Source of the DNA: JAWKSY01 sp041402125
Lineage (GTDB): Bacteria > Planctomycetota > GCA-002687715 > DRQF01
Reading direction: 5' to 3'
NCBI GenBank assembly: GCA_041402125.1
Contig: JAWKSY010000006.1
Coordinates: 251,298 to 315,297 of the forward strand
Length of the DNA: 64,000 nt
Below the pieces are notes generated by a model. It was not told the DNA's origin and did no database searches. It saw only the letters and a list, made by a program, of their open reading frames with translations. A program made the translations under genes and the position numbers. This document shows positions 37,563-47,207 of the stretch, piece after piece (positions within the stretch are counted from its first letter, which is position 1; each line of letters opens with the position of its first letter).

Positions 37563-37864
37563 CTCTCGTCCCCGTTCAGCTTTCGATACCGGCTCGCTTC
37601 TCGACGCGTCGCTCGCCGCGCCGAGATGATCCGCACGACGCCGTCGTCGAGCTCGGTCCAGGCCACGAGCACCGGACCCCTTCCGATCGGTCCGATCGAG
37701 ATGAAGCGGTCCTCCGTCACCGAGTTCCGCGCGTCGAAGATCTCGATCGATCTCACGTCCGATGCGAAGAGTTCACGAGCCTCGTCGAACGAGAGCCCAT
37801 GCTTGCGCCGGTTGAGGGCGTCCTTGGCCTCGTCCCACGTGAATCGCGTGCAATGATACGCCAA
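37559..37864 (-). CDS. brnT: BrnT family toxin (DUF497), probable RNase
   Basis: 101 aa. The protein matches BrnT: FTWDEAKDALNRRKHGLSFDEA at the N-terminus (split here only by length), then a beta core with DRFISIGPIG and a C-terminal RIISARRATRREASRYR. BrnT toxins have a RelE-like ribonuclease fold that stalls growth. The only sensible start is TTG at 37864, just downstream of a palindrome. The toxin comes first and its stop overlaps the antitoxin start, giving coupled translation. Confidence 0.88.
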   Translation of the reverse strand: MAYHCTRFTWDEAKDALNRRKHGLSFDEARELFASDVRSIEIFDARNSVTEDRFISIGPIGRGPVLVAWTELDDGVVRIISARRATRREASRYRKLNGDER

Positions 37865-37879
37865 TGACTGAGTAAGTCA
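37865..37879. promoter_or_regulatory. Palindrome at the toxin start, likely autoregulation site
   Basis: TGACT and AGTCA flank a 5-bp centre (GAGTA), abutting the TTG start of brnT. TTGACT on the minus strand also resembles a -35 hexamer. A site here would let the XRE antitoxin repress its own operon. Confidence 0.45.
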
Positions 37880-37987
37880 ACGGACGATCACCGCCCACCG
37901 CGAGTCAGGCGTCGCCTCGTCGCGGGAGCGCAGACCGCGAGATCTCGCGTCGACGAAAGGAGATGACGGGGTCGCAAGACCCTCTCG

Positions 37988-39475
37988 CTAGCTGATCGTC
38001 CAGCGCGGCTTCTCGGGCGCGCCCAGCACCTCGTCGACGAGCTCGATCTCCTCGCTCGAGCACATCACGTGGACGAGATCTCCCGCGTCGAGGCTCGTGG
38101 AGCCGCGGGCCGGGAGGGGCTCTCCATCCCTGACGATCAGGATGATCGCGATGGACTCGGGAAGTTCGAGATCCTTCAGGGCCTTGCCGCAGGCGGCCGA
38201 GTCCTTCGCGATCGTGAAGGTCGGGATCTCGCGGGCGTTCCGCTTGTGGAGATTGAGCTCGAGCGCCCCGGTGTGGGAGGCCGGGTCGCGCCGGCCGAGC
38301 CGGGCCCGGATGGCCACGGGCACGATGCTGGCGCCGGGGATGATCGCGCTGACGACGACCACGAAGAAGACGAGGTGGAAGACCTGGTCGCCGATCTCGA
38401 GACCCTTCATCACCGGGATGGTCGCGAGCACGATGGGGACGGCGCCCCGCAGTCCGACCCAGCCGGCCACCGCGACCTGTCGCTTCGTCCAGCCGAGCAG
38501 GAGCAGACAGGCCGTCGCCGCGAGCGGCCGGGCGACGAGCGCCAGGACGAGCCCGAGCGCGATCCCCGTCGGCGCCAGCGGCACGAGCCGCGAGGGGAAG
38601 ACGAGCAGGCCCAGCAAGAGGAAGAGCGTCACCTGGCAGATCCAGGCCAGCGCGTCGTGCACGCGCCGGAGGCCCGGGCCGAAGGGGATGTGACCGTTGC
38701 CGACGATCACGGAGGAGATGAAGACGGAGAGGAAGCCGCTCCCGTAGATGAGCGTGCTCGCCCCGAAGGCGGCGAAGGCCGAGGCGACGATCAAGACCGG
38801 GTAGAGCCCCTGGGCCGAGAGGCGCACGCGCTGGACGAGGAAGCGGAAGACGAGTCCGTTCGTGACGCCGATCACGACGCCGATGGCGATCTGGAGCGGG
38901 ATCTGGAGGAAGGCCGTCGCGTCCGGCAGCGCCCCCGTCGCCACCGCGTCGGTGGCCGCGAGGGTCAGGATCACGGCCATCGGATCGTTGGCGCAGGACT
39001 CGACCTCGAGCGTCGCCTGGAGCCGCGGCTGGAGGCGGACGCCGCTCCCGCGCAGGACGGCGAAGACCGCCGCCGCATCGGTCGAGGAGACGATCGCCCC
39101 GGTGAGGATCGCGGTGCCCCAGTCGAGGCCGAAGAGTCGCCCCGCGAGCGCGACGATGGCGGCCGTCGCGGCCACGCCGACGGTCGCGAGGAGGCTCGCG
39201 GGTACGGCCGCGACGCGGATCGACTGCAGGCTCGTGTTCAGGCCGCCGTCGAGGAGGATCAGGATGAGGGCCACCGTCCCCACGCGGAAGGCGAGCCCCG
39301 CGTCGTCGAACTCGAGCCCGCCGATCCCCTCGGACCCGCCGACCATCCCCAGGACGAGGAAGAGCAGCGCCACCGGGATTCCGACGCGGTCGAGCACGCG
39401 CGTGAGCAAGGTGCTGGCCGCGAGCAGTGCCCCGAAGAGGGCGATGATGACCGCGGTGGAGAGCGGCTCAGTCAA
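37988..39475 (-). CDS. nhaP2: K+/H+ (or Na+/H+) antiporter, CPA1/NhaP2-like with TrkA-C domain
   Basis: 495 aa. About twelve membrane helices carry CPA1 landmarks: a helix with ILTGAIVSSTDAAAVFAVLRG, then LEVESCANDPMAVILTL (the ND pair of the ion site), and GLRGAVPIVLATIPV. The last 110 residues form a soluble TrkA-C/RCK-C-like domain (LDAGDLVHVMCSSEEI), which binds ligand in NhaP2-type antiporters. I prefer the TTG at 39475, with GGAGG seven bases before it; an ATG at 39520 would add 15 residues. It is an inner-membrane monovalent cation/proton exchanger for pH or potassium homeostasis. Confidence 0.88.
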   Translation of the reverse strand: MTEPLSTAVIIALFGALLAASTLLTRVLDRVGIPVALLFLVLGMVGGSEGIGGLEFDDAGLAFRVGTVALILILLDGGLNTSLQSIRVAAVPASLLATVGVAATAAIVALAGRLFGLDWGTAILTGAIVSSTDAAAVFAVLRGSGVRLQPRLQATLEVESCANDPMAVILTLAATDAVATGALPDATAFLQIPLQIAIGVVIGVTNGLVFRFLVQRVRLSAQGLYPVLIVASAFAAFGASTLIYGSGFLSVFISSVIVGNGHIPFGPGLRRVHDALAWICQVTLFLLLGLLVFPSRLVPLAPTGIALGLVLALVARPLAATACLLLLGWTKRQVAVAGWVGLRGAVPIVLATIPVMKGLEIGDQVFHLVFFVVVVSAIIPGASIVPVAIRARLGRRDPASHTGALELNLHKRNAREIPTFTIAKDSAACGKALKDLELPESIAIILIVRDGEPLPARGSTSLDAGDLVHVMCSSEEIELVDEVLGAPEKPRWTIS

Positions 39476-39784
39476 CGATTGGCCTCCGACGCTTCTTTCG
39501 CTCTCTCGGAGGGCGCGCATCCATCGACGTCATCGGGTCGTGGGCCGAGCGTCTCATCGCTCCCCTCTCCCGATCTCGCGCTTCGCCCCGAGCCTCGGAC
39601 CCCATTTACCTCCCCCAGCGCAGGATTCCAACGAGTGGGACCGGAACCCGCGTCCGGGTGGGGCTCGGTGCTCATCGTCCGCCCCCTGTCGATCGGGCCG
39701 CGACGGTGATAGAGAAGCCCCCGATCATCGGTGAACGCGGACGGTCCGCGCTCCGGACTCGATCCCCACCGAGGCGCGAACAGG
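39476..39784. other. Divergent intergenic region, no gene seen
   Basis: 309 bp between the antiporter start (minus) and the DUF5946 start (plus). It should contain promoters for both. No conserved hairpin or credible small gene was seen. Confidence 0.4.
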
Positions 39785-40291
39785 ATGAATCCGGACGAGA
39801 GTCGGGAGTCATGCATCGGCTGCGGAGCCTTCGTCCCCGCCGTCGACGGACCGACTCACCGCTATCTCGAGGCCGCTCCGGGCTGCTGGCAACTCTACGG
39901 CGAGGTCCTCTCCCGCGAGTACGAGGACCGGGCCTACTGGCCGTCCCACCGCCTCACCGTCGACACCTACGCGGTGCAGCACCCCGGCCGCCCCTCGCCG
40001 CAGTCGATCCGATCCGTGGCGGTCCACCTGATCAGCCTGCACCTCGTCCTCGAACGGGAGGCCTCGCCCGACCGTGCCCTTCGCGCCATCCGGGCGGCCG
40101 TCTCCGGCCCCGATCACTTCCGCTGGCTGGAGCCCCCGGCCTCGATGGGCCCGGTCACGGTCGTCGACGCCCACGCCGCGGTGGACGCGGCGGATCACGC
40201 CCGGCGCGTGCGCGCCTGGGCGGAGTCGGCCTGGGCGGCGTGGTCCGGGCACCACGAGGCCGTTCGCGCCTGGGTCCCGCGGGATGCCTGA
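39785..40291 (+). CDS. DUF5946 family protein
   Basis: 168 aa, cytoplasmic. The N-terminus CIGCGAFVPAVDGPTHRYLE and the following GCWQLYGEVLSREYED match DUF5946, with a Cys pair (CxxC) that may bind a metal. A conserved middle (HRLTVDTYAVQHPG, VAVHLISLHLVLER) follows. The ATG at 39785 has GAGG about 11 bases upstream. The function of the family is unknown. The stop lies 3 bp from the end of the convergent gene at 40295. Confidence 0.75.
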   Translation: MNPDESRESCIGCGAFVPAVDGPTHRYLEAAPGCWQLYGEVLSREYEDRAYWPSHRLTVDTYAVQHPGRPSPQSIRSVAVHLISLHLVLEREASPDRALRAIRAAVSGPDHFRWLEPPASMGPVTVVDAHAAVDAADHARRVRAWAESAWAAWSGHHEAVRAWVPRDA

Positions 40292-40294
40292 GCG

Positions 40295-41647
40295 CTACCG
40301 GCGCGAGAACGGTCGACTCCGGTAGATCCGGACGACACGGGAGTTGCTGACGGCTTCGCCCCCGTGCTCGATCCAGACGAGGACCGGCCTCGCGATGGCG
40401 TAGGAGGGTCTCTCCCCCGGGGGTCCGAGCTCGGGCAACTCGACCTCGATCGCGGTGGCGCCGAGGTGTCTCGCCGTCAGGGTCAGGATCCGGGTGCCGA
40501 CCTTGGCGCGCACGATGTGCTCATCACGGAAGCCCCACCCCTCCAGCGTCCACCGCTCTCCGGCGATGAGCCGGACGGAGGGCGCCGGCGGAAAGAGCGA
40601 CGCGACCGGGGATGCGGCGACCTTCCGGTCGATCGTCCGGAACGCCGGATCGTCGGGGGCGACGATCCGCACGGCGTCACCGACCTCGAGGGGCGCGGTC
40701 AGGTCGACGCCGATCCCGCCGGACCGCGGAATGATCACCTTCGCCGAGACCCGCGTCGTCGCCCCCGAGACCACCCGACGCTGGACGTAGAACTCGAAGC
40801 CCGGGCTGCCGGTGACGTAGACCCTCTCCTGCCCGGCGACGAGACCGTCGGCGAGACGCCCGATCGCCTCCTCGTACCGGGGGATCGCCACGATCCGACG
40901 ACGGCCGTCCGCGTCTTCCACCACCTTCCCGACCAGGTCCGTGGCGCTCCAGATCCAGATGTCACCGCTCGGCGACCGGGAGAAGGCGCGAATCAGGCCG
41001 AGCGACAGGATGAATCCTTCGGCGCCGAACTCGGTCACGACCGGAACCGCGTAGGAGGCATCCGGAGTTTCGGGAATGCCATCTCCGTCGGTGTCGAGCC
41101 ACCGTCGGATCGTCGAGGAGTTGATCTCGTGGACGTAGAGGTCGCCCTCGATGAGGGAGTTCGCGACCCAGATCTCGCCCGGTGCGGAGACCGGCCCCCA
41201 GGGTGTCACGGTCGGGGGGCCCGACTCCGGAAGGACGAGCTCGCGCAGCGCGCAGCGCGAGTGCTCCTTCTCCCATCCGCAGAGGAGGAAGCTCGTCGGG
41301 AGCTCCCCCTTCCGCGTCAAGCGCCGGAAGCCGTGGATCCGATCCAGCCCCGTCGCCACGGTGAGACGGTCGACCTCCGCGCTCGGGTCATCCCGTCGCT
41401 TCCGACGATCCGAGATCCCGATCTCTCCGCTTGTGGTCGTCCACCAGAGGGTGGCGCAGCCCCCCGGGACGATGCGTCGGTCCTTGCTGAGGAGGATCCC
41501 CACGGTGCCGGAGTTCCCTCCCGTGTACTCGGGCGGCACGAATCTCCCCTCATGCCGGGGGTCCTCGTACCAGGCGGGGTAGCCCTGGGCGATGACGGGC
41601 AGGCGGCCCGAGAGGAGAAGAGCGACGCACAACAGGACTCTCGACAT
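40295..41647 (-). CDS. Secreted hypothetical protein with propeller-like repeats
   Basis: 450 aa. It has a signal peptide (VLLCVALLLSGRLPVIAQ) and then a long beta-rich protein. Short repeats like SGDIWIWSATDL and WLDTDGDGIPE hint at a beta-propeller or calcium-loop protein, but no family was recognised. The ATG at 41647 has GGAAGG directly upstream. It is convergent with the DUF5946 gene by 3 bp. It is probably extracellular. Confidence 0.6.
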   Translation of the reverse strand: MSRVLLCVALLLSGRLPVIAQGYPAWYEDPRHEGRFVPPEYTGGNSGTVGILLSKDRRIVPGGCATLWWTTTSGEIGISDRRKRRDDPSAEVDRLTVATGLDRIHGFRRLTRKGELPTSFLLCGWEKEHSRCALRELVLPESGPPTVTPWGPVSAPGEIWVANSLIEGDLYVHEINSSTIRRWLDTDGDGIPETPDASYAVPVVTEFGAEGFILSLGLIRAFSRSPSGDIWIWSATDLVGKVVEDADGRRRIVAIPRYEEAIGRLADGLVAGQERVYVTGSPGFEFYVQRRVVSGATTRVSAKVIIPRSGGIGVDLTAPLEVGDAVRIVAPDDPAFRTIDRKVAASPVASLFPPAPSVRLIAGERWTLEGWGFRDEHIVRAKVGTRILTLTARHLGATAIEVELPELGPPGERPSYAIARPVLVWIEHGGEAVSNSRVVRIYRSRPFSRR

Positions 41648-41755
41648 GCCTTCCTCCCGCCGGCCTCGAGGTCGCGAAGTCTCGCGACCGGGGCGAGCCC
41701 GTGACACGCGCGGGAAGCGGGAGCGTTCAGACAATTCGAGACGGCCGGAAGTTCC

Positions 41756-44212
41756 TCACTCGAAGTGGCCCTCGAAGGTCACCTCGACGGCGGTGAAGTA
41801 TGCGGCCGAGACGAAGCTCCGGCGGAGGTCGGCGCCATCGAGTTCGAGACGTCCCTGCCACTCACCGCGCATCCAGGGCTGGACCTCCTCGACCTTCGCC
41901 AGCTCCTGGCCGCCGACGACGATCTTGAACGCGCCACCCTCCTTCCCGACCGCGCCTTCCCAGACGACGCGCGTCACGCATGTCCGCCCCCTCGGGAAGG
42001 ACCCCGCCCCCTCGATCCCGGCGACCGTCTTGTCATTCGACGGGATGGGCCAGGCGCGGACGCGGTCGGCGTCGACCGGCGTGAGCTCGTCGATACGATG
42101 ACCATGCGTGGCGTCGAGGAAGACCTCGCTGGGGCTGCCGCCGTCGTGTCCCATGCGCATCCGGACGACGACACGATCATCATTCATGACCTGTCGACCG
42201 CTGAAGAGGACGCCATCCGAGAGTCGGTCCGGGTCGAGGTTCGCCCACGCGAAGACCACTGACTCCTCGGGACGATGCTCGAGGATCTTCAGGTAGGTCC
42301 ACTGATCGGTGTCGCGGTCGAGGGTATGGACGAGGTAGGACGAGCCTTCCGTCGGCTCGAGCCGATCAACCCCCGTTCCGAGCATCTCCGCCGTGATCCT
42401 CGCCGCATCCGCGTCGGGAGGGAGAGCCCAGATCCGACTCTGATCACTGGTGACCGTTCGCACATCGATCATTCCCCCTTCGAACGAGATCCCCCAGTCA
42501 TTGCGCGTGACGAGGCGGCCCGGGTCATCGCGGAGAGCGTGTTCGAAGGAGAAGGTGCTCGCCTGGTAGGCCGGAGATTCCGGCTCCCTCATCCAGTGGG
42601 GGCAGAGCTGGGCCGCGTCGAGGATCCCGGAAGCTCGACTCCGGTCCAGGATGGCCGCGACGCGTAGGCCCGAGTCGGTAGTTCCCGTGACCGGGATGGA
42701 TGCGGCCCGTGCGTCAAGAGACGCGAGGGCCCCGCGCAGAACCTCCGCGCGCCTTTCGACCGCGGCAATCGCGGCAGCGTAGATCGGATCGCTCCGTTCC
42801 AGCACTTCGCCGTCGAAGAGTGCGCCTCCACGATGGACGATCCGACTCGCCCCGCCGAATCGCCCGGCGGGGTCGGTCGTCTTCCGGTATCGGAAGAGAG
42901 TGCCCTCCGCCTGCGCCTCCACGTAGGCGACGAGTGCCCACCCTCCCTCCTTCAGCGGAATCGCGAAGAAGTGCGACATGCTATCGCCCGCGCGAAGCCG
43001 AGTTCTTCCGAGACGTGCGGGCACCGGCGGCGCCGAACCGAACTCCACGAAGGCATCCATCAGTGCGACGGGCGACCGGTCACGAACGAGGCCGGCGTTG
43101 GCGAGATCGGCCACGAGGCCATTGGGTGCCCGCATGACGAGATCCTCGTCGTATGTGAAATCCGCTTTTTCCGCCGGGACGACAGAGGCGCTCGCGAAGG
43201 AGTAGCCCTCTCCGATCTTCAGGACGAACTCGCCCGTCGACACGCCGCCCGGCAGGCCGACGGAACCTGACGTCGACGCCGTGAGCGTGACCTTCTCTTC
43301 CCTCTCGAGGTCGGGATCGGCACCCGGGAGTTCTCCTTCATCGAGAGACTGCGGGGGGGCACTTCTCCCGGCCTCTCTCCGCGCCTTCGCCGCCGACCGA
43401 TCGGCCACGGTATCCAGGGTCGACGCCCGCGGCGTCAAGACTTCCGGTTCGTCGGTCGCCATGGCTCGCCAGAGCAGTCCTCCTCCGGTCACGAGCATCA
43501 GCGCGAGCCCTGCGACGGCGAGCTTCCCCCCGAGGATTGACCCGGCCTTCGCACCCCCCGATCCGGCGAGCGCGCCCGGCGCGGCCGACGCGGCGCCCGC
43601 CTCGGCGAGAACCGCCTCTCGCACGGCCTCCATCCCCCGGCCCGCGTAGGGCGCCAGCGACAGCGGCAGCATCCCCGCCGCGGGCGCCCGCTCCCGGAGC
43701 CGGGCGACGCCGCGGTGAAGCGCCGCGCGCACCGCCCCCGGAGAGAGGCCGAGGCGCTCCGCGATCTCCGCCGGTCGCAGACCGTCCTGCAGGACGTGCC
43801 CGAGGATCCGTCGTGACGCCTCCGGCAGCTCCGCCACGGCGGCCCGCAACCACGCCGCCAGCTCGCCGCGCTCCGCGACCTGATCCGGAGTGGGGTCCAC
43901 CACCTCCCCGGCCCGCAGACGATCCTCGTCGATGACGCGACCCTCGCGCCGGCGGTGAGCCAGCGCCCGGTTGCGGATCATGCCGGCGAGGTAGGGCCAG
44001 GCGGCGCGCTGCCCGTCGTGCCGCTGCACGCCCCGCGCGAGGTCGAGGAAGGTCTCCTGCAGGACGTCCTCGGCCGCGTTCGGGTCGCGGAGGAGCTGCA
44101 CCGCGAGTGCGAAGAGGCCCTCGGCGGCGACGTCGAAGAGATCGGCGAGGGCGTCGGCGCCCCCGCTCTTGCGGTAACGGGCGAAGGCGCGATCGAGCGC
44201 GGCATGGTCCAT
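41756..44212 (-). CDS. ECF sigma factor with C-terminal membrane anchor and large extracytoplasmic domain
   Basis: 818 aa. Residues 1-180 form a complete ECF sigma factor: region 2 (NAAEDVLQETFLDLARG, YLAGMIRNRALAHRR) and region 4 (LRPAEIAERLGLSPGAVRAALHRGV). A linker leads to one transmembrane helix at about 230-249, and the remaining 570 residues are a hydrophilic domain that should face the cell exterior, with no recognised family. Integrated sigma-TM-sensor proteins occur in planctomycetes, where the exported domain may sense a signal. GGAGGAG lies eight bases before the ATG. No anti-sigma gene is adjacent. Confidence 0.8.
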   Translation of the reverse strand: MDHAALDRAFARYRKSGGADALADLFDVAAEGLFALAVQLLRDPNAAEDVLQETFLDLARGVQRHDGQRAAWPYLAGMIRNRALAHRRREGRVIDEDRLRAGEVVDPTPDQVAERGELAAWLRAAVAELPEASRRILGHVLQDGLRPAEIAERLGLSPGAVRAALHRGVARLRERAPAAGMLPLSLAPYAGRGMEAVREAVLAEAGAASAAPGALAGSGGAKAGSILGGKLAVAGLALMLVTGGGLLWRAMATDEPEVLTPRASTLDTVADRSAAKARREAGRSAPPQSLDEGELPGADPDLEREEKVTLTASTSGSVGLPGGVSTGEFVLKIGEGYSFASASVVPAEKADFTYDEDLVMRAPNGLVADLANAGLVRDRSPVALMDAFVEFGSAPPVPARLGRTRLRAGDSMSHFFAIPLKEGGWALVAYVEAQAEGTLFRYRKTTDPAGRFGGASRIVHRGGALFDGEVLERSDPIYAAAIAAVERRAEVLRGALASLDARAASIPVTGTTDSGLRVAAILDRSRASGILDAAQLCPHWMREPESPAYQASTFSFEHALRDDPGRLVTRNDWGISFEGGMIDVRTVTSDQSRIWALPPDADAARITAEMLGTGVDRLEPTEGSSYLVHTLDRDTDQWTYLKILEHRPEESVVFAWANLDPDRLSDGVLFSGRQVMNDDRVVVRMRMGHDGGSPSEVFLDATHGHRIDELTPVDADRVRAWPIPSNDKTVAGIEGAGSFPRGRTCVTRVVWEGAVGKEGGAFKIVVGGQELAKVEEVQPWMRGEWQGRLELDGADLRRSFVSAAYFTAVEVTFEGHFE

Positions 44213-44305
44213 GGTCGTGACTCCTCCGCCCTCCCTGTGCGCACGAAGCCGGGGCGTTACCGACTTCCGGAGATTTCCTTCCGGACGATCCCGGAGGCCG
44301 GACCT

Positions 44306-44590
44306 TCAGTCTCGAACCGCGAGCGAGAGGATCTGCATGTCGTCGGAGTCGCGGACGCAGACCTTGATCGATCCGGTCCGACCGGCCCAGATCCTCGGGT
44401 CCGCGAACAGCTCCAGTCGATGCCCGCTCTCGACGCGCTCGTAGCGGATGTCGTCGTTCAGGAACCCCCGTGCCCGTCCCGTCTCGAAGAAGACTCGGAC
44501 GCCGACCTCGAGCCCTCTTCCTCCCCTCAGGGTCAGGACCCGTCGCTCCCCCACCGCAAGCGGTGACTCGTCACCTTCGATGCCCGTCAT
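44306..44590 (-). CDS. Small hypothetical protein
   Basis: 94 aa, no signal or membrane helix, with beta-rich segments (VGERRVLTLRGGRGLEVGV, SGHRLELFADPRIW, GSIKVCVRDSDDMQILSLAV). The start at 44590 is chosen because GGAG precedes it by seven bases; an ATG at 44653 would add 21 residues and overlap the upstream gene by 23 bp. It is on the same strand as the upstream gene, so the two may be co-transcribed. The function is unknown; it resembles PilZ-like beta barrels only loosely. Confidence 0.5.
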   Translation of the reverse strand: MTGIEGDESPLAVGERRVLTLRGGRGLEVGVRVFFETGRARGFLNDDIRYERVESGHRLELFADPRIWAGRTGSIKVCVRDSDDMQILSLAVRD

Positions 44591-44630
44591 CGGCCGCTCC
44601 GAGACACCCTGAGGAGTCGGGCAGACGTCG

Positions 44631-45152
44631 TCATGCGCCGCCCGCTCGACCATCGTGATCGGGTCCGCCGTCGGCCCGGGCGCACCTCACGAGATGACGC
44701 TGATGCCGCGTGAAGCACTTCCGTCGCTCCATCTCTCCAACGAGATCCCTCCGACGGTCCGCCGTGAGGAGGGACATCACCTCGATCACCGCCCAGGAGG
44801 CCCCCTTCCGGAGGAGAACCTCGTGGGACTGATCCACGGAGACCGCCTCGCCCGACCGGAGACGGTCGACCAGAGCCCGGGCCGAGAGCTGATCGCGTGC
44901 GATCTCCCGTCCCGGGAAATGACGGCCGGAGGTGAGGGCCAGGAGTCGCTCGGCGTCGGACCCCGAGAGCACCCCGCGCTCCGCGAGAAGCGCCAGCACG
45001 CTCGAGACCACGAGAGAGCCGGGCTCGAGGATCCGAAGGAGCGCCTCCATGTCGAAGGCGACCTCTCCCGAAGCGACGCGTTGCCAGCGCCGCCAGAGCT
45101 CATGCTCCGCGTCGACGAGGTGATCGTCCGGACTCCGCCCCTCGGTTTCCAC
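44631..45152 (-). CDS. Hypothetical cytoplasmic protein
   Basis: 173 aa, mostly helical (ELWRRWQRVASGEVAFDMEA, AERLLALTSG, ARALVDRLRSGEAVSVDQSH). The GTG at 45152 has an AGAGGG ribosome site six bases upstream and removes a low-quality N-terminal extension. It lies immediately upstream of the small hypothetical gene on the same strand. No family or motif was recognised. Confidence 0.5.
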   Translation of the reverse strand: METEGRSPDDHLVDAEHELWRRWQRVASGEVAFDMEALLRILEPGSLVVSSVLALLAERGVLSGSDAERLLALTSGRHFPGREIARDQLSARALVDRLRSGEAVSVDQSHEVLLRKGASWAVIEVMSLLTADRRRDLVGEMERRKCFTRHQRHLVRCARADGGPDHDGRAGGA

Positions 45153-45348
45153 TTGCAGCCCTCTCGGAGGTCCACGACCCGGATCGACGGTCCACGAAGA
45201 TCTTACAGAACCCCTGGCCACCAACCGGACGGCACCGGCCCGTCGAGCCCTCCGGTCTCCGTCGGATGAGACGGCCAACACGTTGGATTCAAATTGACCC
45301 GCCTCTCGGCCGACGGCTACCCTCCATCCATCCCCCCGGAGCGTAGAG

Positions 45349-47130
45349 ATGCCGGTTTCAATTTCTCGCGCGCGTGGTCTCTCGACCGGTACCGGAATCC
45401 TGATCCTGGGCCTGTCACTGGCACTCGTCTCGCCCTCGGCGTCGATCGCCCAGACGGTCGAGTTGCCGGCGATCTTCACGCTGCTGGCCGCAAATGACGA
45501 AGGCGGCCTGGGCACGACCGTCTCCCTGGCGGGCGACGTGAACGGCGACGGTCTCGACGATCTCATCGTGGGCATCTACGCCTATCTTCCCGCGGGCGGA
45601 ACGCCGATCCCGTCCCGCGTTCGCGTCATCTCCGGACTCGACGGGTCCATCATCCACTCCTTCCTCGGAACGGGAGCCCTCGATGTCATCGACGGGACCG
45701 CGACGGGATTGGGCGACATCAACGGTGACGGATTCGCGGACTTCGCACTCGGGGCACGCCTGGCCGACTTCGCGGGCCTGAACACCGGTCGGGTCACGGT
45801 CTTCTCGGGAATCGACGGATCCGTCATCCGCACCTTTGACGGCACCGGCATCGGCGACGAGTTGGGCACCTCGCTGGCATCGGCCGGCGACATCGACGGC
45901 GACGGCATCGAAGATCTCATCGTCGGCGCGAGGAGCAATGACGACGGTGGACTGCAGGCCGGAAGCGTCTACGTCTTCTCCGGCGCCAGCGGGGCCCTGC
46001 TCCATCAATTCATGGGCGCCGTCGGCGACGAGCTCGGCCTGTCCGTTGCGGGACCCGGCGACGTCAACGGCGACGGGGTCCCGGACATCGTCTCGGGATC
46101 ACCGTACGCCGACTTCCCCGTCGTCAACGCCGGATACGTCAGGGTCTACTCCGGCCTGGACGGATCGGTCCTCCTCAACGCCGCGGGCGCGGTCACGGAC
46201 GGACGCTGGGGTGCCACCGTCGGGAGAGCCGGTGACATCAATGGCGACGGGTTCGCCGACGTCATCGCGGGCGCCTCCCTCGAGGCCAGCGGGGGGGTGA
46301 TCAACTCCGGCCGCGTCGCCGTCCTCTCGGGCTTCGATGGGAGTGTGCTCTTCCAGGACGCCGCAGGCGGCGCCGACTACCGGATCGGGCACGCCGTCGC
46401 CGGCTTCGGCGACCTCAACGGCGACGGTTACGACGATTTCGGCTACAGCGTGCCGGGAGACCCGACCGTCCTCGGAGCGACCGGGCGCTTCGACATCTAC
46501 TCGGGATTCGATCAGACCCTGCTCTTGCGTCAGTTCTCCGCGACGGGAACGACGCGGTTCGGATGGGGCTTCGCGTCGGCCGGCGACGCCGACGGTGACG
46601 GCCGGGCGGACATCGCGGTGGGAACGACGAATTTCCCGGGCCCGCTGCTCGGCGGCGTACAGGTGTTCAATCTGCCGTTCCATCCCTTTCCGGGCTCGCG
46701 GGCGGATCTCCGCCTCTGGACCGGCGTGAACGGCGCCCCGGCGCTCCTTCCCTACGTCAAGTCCGCCACCGCCGGCGACTCGCTGACGGTCTGGTTCTTC
46801 TCGGATTCGACCTACGTCGGAGAGGTCCCGGTCTTCGCGGCCCAGCTCCGAGCGACCGGGGCCCCGATCGGCCAGCCGGTCGGCTATCCCGAGGCCTGGA
46901 TCAACCCCTCTCCGTTCTCTTCCCACCCCGTCGTCGTGATCCACGACGGCAACGCGGGCCCGCTCGCGCCGTCGCTGATGCCCTCTGCGGGACTCAGCTT
47001 CGCCTTCAACCTCCCCGTCGGCCTCTCGGGATTCAGCATCATGCTGCAGGGATTCGCCCTGGCTCCGAGCCCGGTGACCGGCAACGTCATCTTCACCGCC
47101 ACCGACGGTGGCGACATCGAGGTCATGTGA
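45349..47130 (+). CDS. Secreted FG-GAP/VCBS repeat protein
   Basis: 593 aa. The signal peptide (ILILGLSLALVSPSASIAQ) is followed by about seven FG-GAP repeats with calcium loops (DVNGDGLDD, DINGDGFAD, DIDGDGIED, DVNGDGVPD, DLNGDGYDD, DADGDGRAD), forming a propeller like integrin alpha subunits. The last 140 residues form a beta domain ending GFSIMLQGFALAPSPVTG and FTATDGGDIEVM, shared with the next gene. It is probably displayed at the cell surface or released. The gene pair at 45349 and 47208 is a tandem duplication. Confidence 0.85.
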   Translation: MPVSISRARGLSTGTGILILGLSLALVSPSASIAQTVELPAIFTLLAANDEGGLGTTVSLAGDVNGDGLDDLIVGIYAYLPAGGTPIPSRVRVISGLDGSIIHSFLGTGALDVIDGTATGLGDINGDGFADFALGARLADFAGLNTGRVTVFSGIDGSVIRTFDGTGIGDELGTSLASAGDIDGDGIEDLIVGARSNDDGGLQAGSVYVFSGASGALLHQFMGAVGDELGLSVAGPGDVNGDGVPDIVSGSPYADFPVVNAGYVRVYSGLDGSVLLNAAGAVTDGRWGATVGRAGDINGDGFADVIAGASLEASGGVINSGRVAVLSGFDGSVLFQDAAGGADYRIGHAVAGFGDLNGDGYDDFGYSVPGDPTVLGATGRFDIYSGFDQTLLLRQFSATGTTRFGWGFASAGDADGDGRADIAVGTTNFPGPLLGGVQVFNLPFHPFPGSRADLRLWTGVNGAPALLPYVKSATAGDSLTVWFFSDSTYVGEVPVFAAQLRATGAPIGQPVGYPEAWINPSPFSSHPVVVIHDGNAGPLAPSLMPSAGLSFAFNLPVGLSGFSIMLQGFALAPSPVTGNVIFTATDGGDIEVM

Positions 47131-47207
47131 TGCGTCCGCGACTCCGACTTCGCCGCCTCGTTCGACAGGCAGACCCGGCTCGAATGATCGGGCCCGGAGG
47201 ATTCACG

